From positions 1 through 31,162 of the IMG/VR virus record IMGVR_UViG_3300044627_003494: 31,162 bases of DNA; one strand, written 5' to 3'. Positions 29,914-31,162 of the stretch are shown here, piece by piece (positions within the stretch are counted from its first letter, which is position 1; every line of letters begins with the position of its first letter). The notes under the pieces are model-generated. The model was not told the DNA's origin and ran no database searches. It saw only the letters and a list, made by a program, of their open reading frames with translations. The translations under genes and the position numbers were made by a program. The DNA comes from a virus.

Positions 29914-31162
29914 ATGAATAGCAGAATTCAATTATTTTTATATCAAAATACTATTCCCACAGGATTGAACTATGAAAGTGGAATGTTGTTGTCTACTGTA
30001 TACTTTAAAGGTGCGGAATATCCCCATATAGACATGTTTAATCTGCCAAATTATGTTGGAAAAAGTATAGACTCTATTACAAAAATGATGAGTGGTATTA
30101 ATAGCGACTCTATATCCTCAGAATGCCAAGAAAAATTTAAAAATGCTTATTGTGGGTTTGAAAAAAATTTAGAGGCAATACAATCTTCAATTGATAAAGC
30201 AAACGAAAACTTTATTGACGATCTTATTAATTGTCTTTTAAATTGGGCTCGTTGTTTTGGTTCACTTATAGGAGTAAATCTATTATCAGAAGCATTTGAA
30301 GATATGCTTGAATCTGGAACAGAAGTAGGAATTACTGCTACTCTTCCAGCCGCAATTCTTGCAAGAATTAAAGTCCTAGAAGGAAGGGTTTTAGCAGAAT
30401 ATAATGCAACTATGGCATATAATATTCCTTTTGAAAATGAAATCGAGTATTGCGTAGACAGTATTGACGAACTTCAACAGCAGTTGTTTGATAGAAATCG
30501 CAGACTATCAGCAGCAGAGAGAAGGGCTGTGGCTAAAGTAATAGATGACTTACGAAGAAGATTGGAAATTGCGAGATCACAACTTCGCGATCCAACTGTA
30601 TATTCTGCCGCAGTACAGCAAGAAGTAGAAGAAATTGGAAGACTAATGAAAGAACACCTAAAAAATGGTAGTTCAGGAGTTTCAGGATTTTTAAACAAAG
30701 CCAAAGATTTTATTAGTACATTTTTTTCAAAAATTAAAGTATTACTTGCTACTTTGGCATCATCATTAGCAAGATTGGCTCCTTGGCTCGCTGTATCAGT
30801 ATTGATTGCTTGTAATTTAAAACTTATACAATCTTTTAGTGCCGCTTGTCAAAAAAGATTGACAAGAGTTCGAGATCTTGAACAGATAGACAGATACAAT
30901 GCGGCAAACACATACTATGACGGTATGGAAGAAATAATAAAATCGGGATGTTGTGATAAACCCTCTCCTTGCATTGGTGCATCTGATAATAATGATGGTT
31001 CAGGTGGAGATTATTCATCAGGTTCTGGAGGTAGTCACGGTGGAGGATCTTCTTGTACTCAAGGAGTTGGTTTAACTCTATTGATGGGCAACAAGTACAT
31101 TCCAACTTATTACGATAATATAAATTCAAATTACATGAATATGAATAATGAACCAACGCCTG
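29914..31162 (+). CDS. Large membrane/coiled-coil protein, copy 2 (3' truncated)
   Basis: This frame is open from ATG 29914 to the window edge (416 codons). It repeats the layout of copy 1: N-terminal FLYQNTIPTGLNYESGMLL and GAEYPHIDMFNLPNYVG, coiled coil (YCVDSIDELQQQLFDRNRRL), a hydrophobic span (LAPWLAVSVLIACNL), a CCDK motif, the Gly/Ser linker and the LLMGNKYIPTYYDNI block. The middle is shorter. It starts 2 nt after the copy 1 stop with only a weak RBS, so coupling is likely. The end of the gene lies outside the window. Confidence 0.6.
   Translation, partial: MNSRIQLFLYQNTIPTGLNYESGMLLSTVYFKGAEYPHIDMFNLPNYVGKSIDSITKMMSGINSDSISSECQEKFKNAYCGFEKNLEAIQSSIDKANENFIDDLINCLLNWARCFGSLIGVNLLSEAFEDMLESGTEVGITATLPAAILARIKVLEGRVLAEYNATMAYNIPFENEIEYCVDSIDELQQQLFDRNRRLSAAERRAVAKVIDDLRRRLEIARSQLRDPTVYSAAVQQEVEEIGRLMKEHLKNGSSGVSGFLNKAKDFISTFFSKIKVLLATLASSLARLAPWLAVSVLIACNLKLIQSFSAACQKRLTRVRDLEQIDRYNAANTYYDGMEEIIKSGCCDKPSPCIGASDNNDGSGGDYSSGSGGSHGGGSSCTQGVGLTLLMGNKYIPTYYDNINSNYMNMNNEPTP
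31014..31122 (+). repeat. 109-bp near-identical repeat, copy 2
   Basis: Second copy of the segment at 29404-29512, in frame and at the same place in the paralogous protein. Confidence 0.9.

Noticed and set aside
1-31162. tRNA genes, CRISPR arrays or insertion sequences
   Set aside because: Intergenic gaps are all under 150 bases and no cloverleaf, spaced repeats or transposase motifs were seen by eye; a covariance-model scan was not possible.

Overview
This window is a piece of a T4-like (gp23-type, straight-head core) tailed-phage genome. The evidence is gene order and content: portal gp20 (3' end), prohead core proteins, gp21 protease, gp22 scaffold, gp23 major capsid protein, tail-tube-like proteins, UvsY, UvsW, late sigma factor gp55, and the gp47/gp46 recombination nuclease. 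This order is close to that of marine and freshwater T4-like phages such as the cyanophages, but no photosynthesis gene is present and the host cannot be read directly. One hint is a phage protein with a Sec signal peptide and a PEP-CTERM (exosortase) tail of the PAPA...RRRR type, which suggests a Gram-negative host with an exosortase, possibly a planctomycete (inference).

Layout. 1-5613: head morphogenesis cluster ending in a terminator with a GAAA tetraloop. 5633-7447: a large Gly/Ser/Asn-rich virion protein with its own late promoter and terminator; a paralogue lies at 20605-22542. 7465-8542: two paralogous tail-tube-fold proteins. 8544-13089: recombination and late-transcription genes (uvsY, uvsW, Sm-like protein, gene 55, gene 47, second Sm-like protein). 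13086-18314: mixed small genes around gp46, including a P-loop ATPase/kinase, a DUF1360-like membrane protein, an HEXXH peptidase and a 37-residue membrane peptide. 18317-20464: a minus-strand six-gene operon of mostly unknown genes, ending in an AstE/M14-like protein whose zinc histidines are replaced by Gln. 22639-24998: a tightly overlapping operon with a DksA-type zinc finger and the PEP-CTERM proteins. 25005-28085: a late operon of a cupin, four proteins that begin with MKSFK..(L/I)xE, and one more gene. 28127-end: two large paralogous membrane/coiled-coil proteins, the second cut by the window edge.

Three themes tie the genes together. First, five proteins carry an N-terminal decapeptide that matches the T4 capsid targeting sequence (MKTYQEFIAE), including the (L/I)-x-E cleavage site of gp21. 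One of them is an Alt-like ADP-ribosyltransferase, and a second ART follows in the same operon; this looks like a set of proteins packed in the head and injected with the DNA. Second, a late-promoter octamer (TATAAATA or, more often, CCTAAATA) precedes structural and cargo genes and fits the encoded gp55. Third, four sigma70-like promoters (TTGnnn-N16-TAnAnT) lie exactly 6-7 nt before start codons, and three late promoters exactly 5 nt before, so several mRNAs are predicted to be leaderless.

No tRNA, CRISPR array or insertion sequence was seen. There is no gene-free stretch longer than 300 bases; the longest gaps are 5558-5682, 10998-11115, 20465-20604 and 22543-22672, and they hold terminators, promoters and a palindrome as listed.
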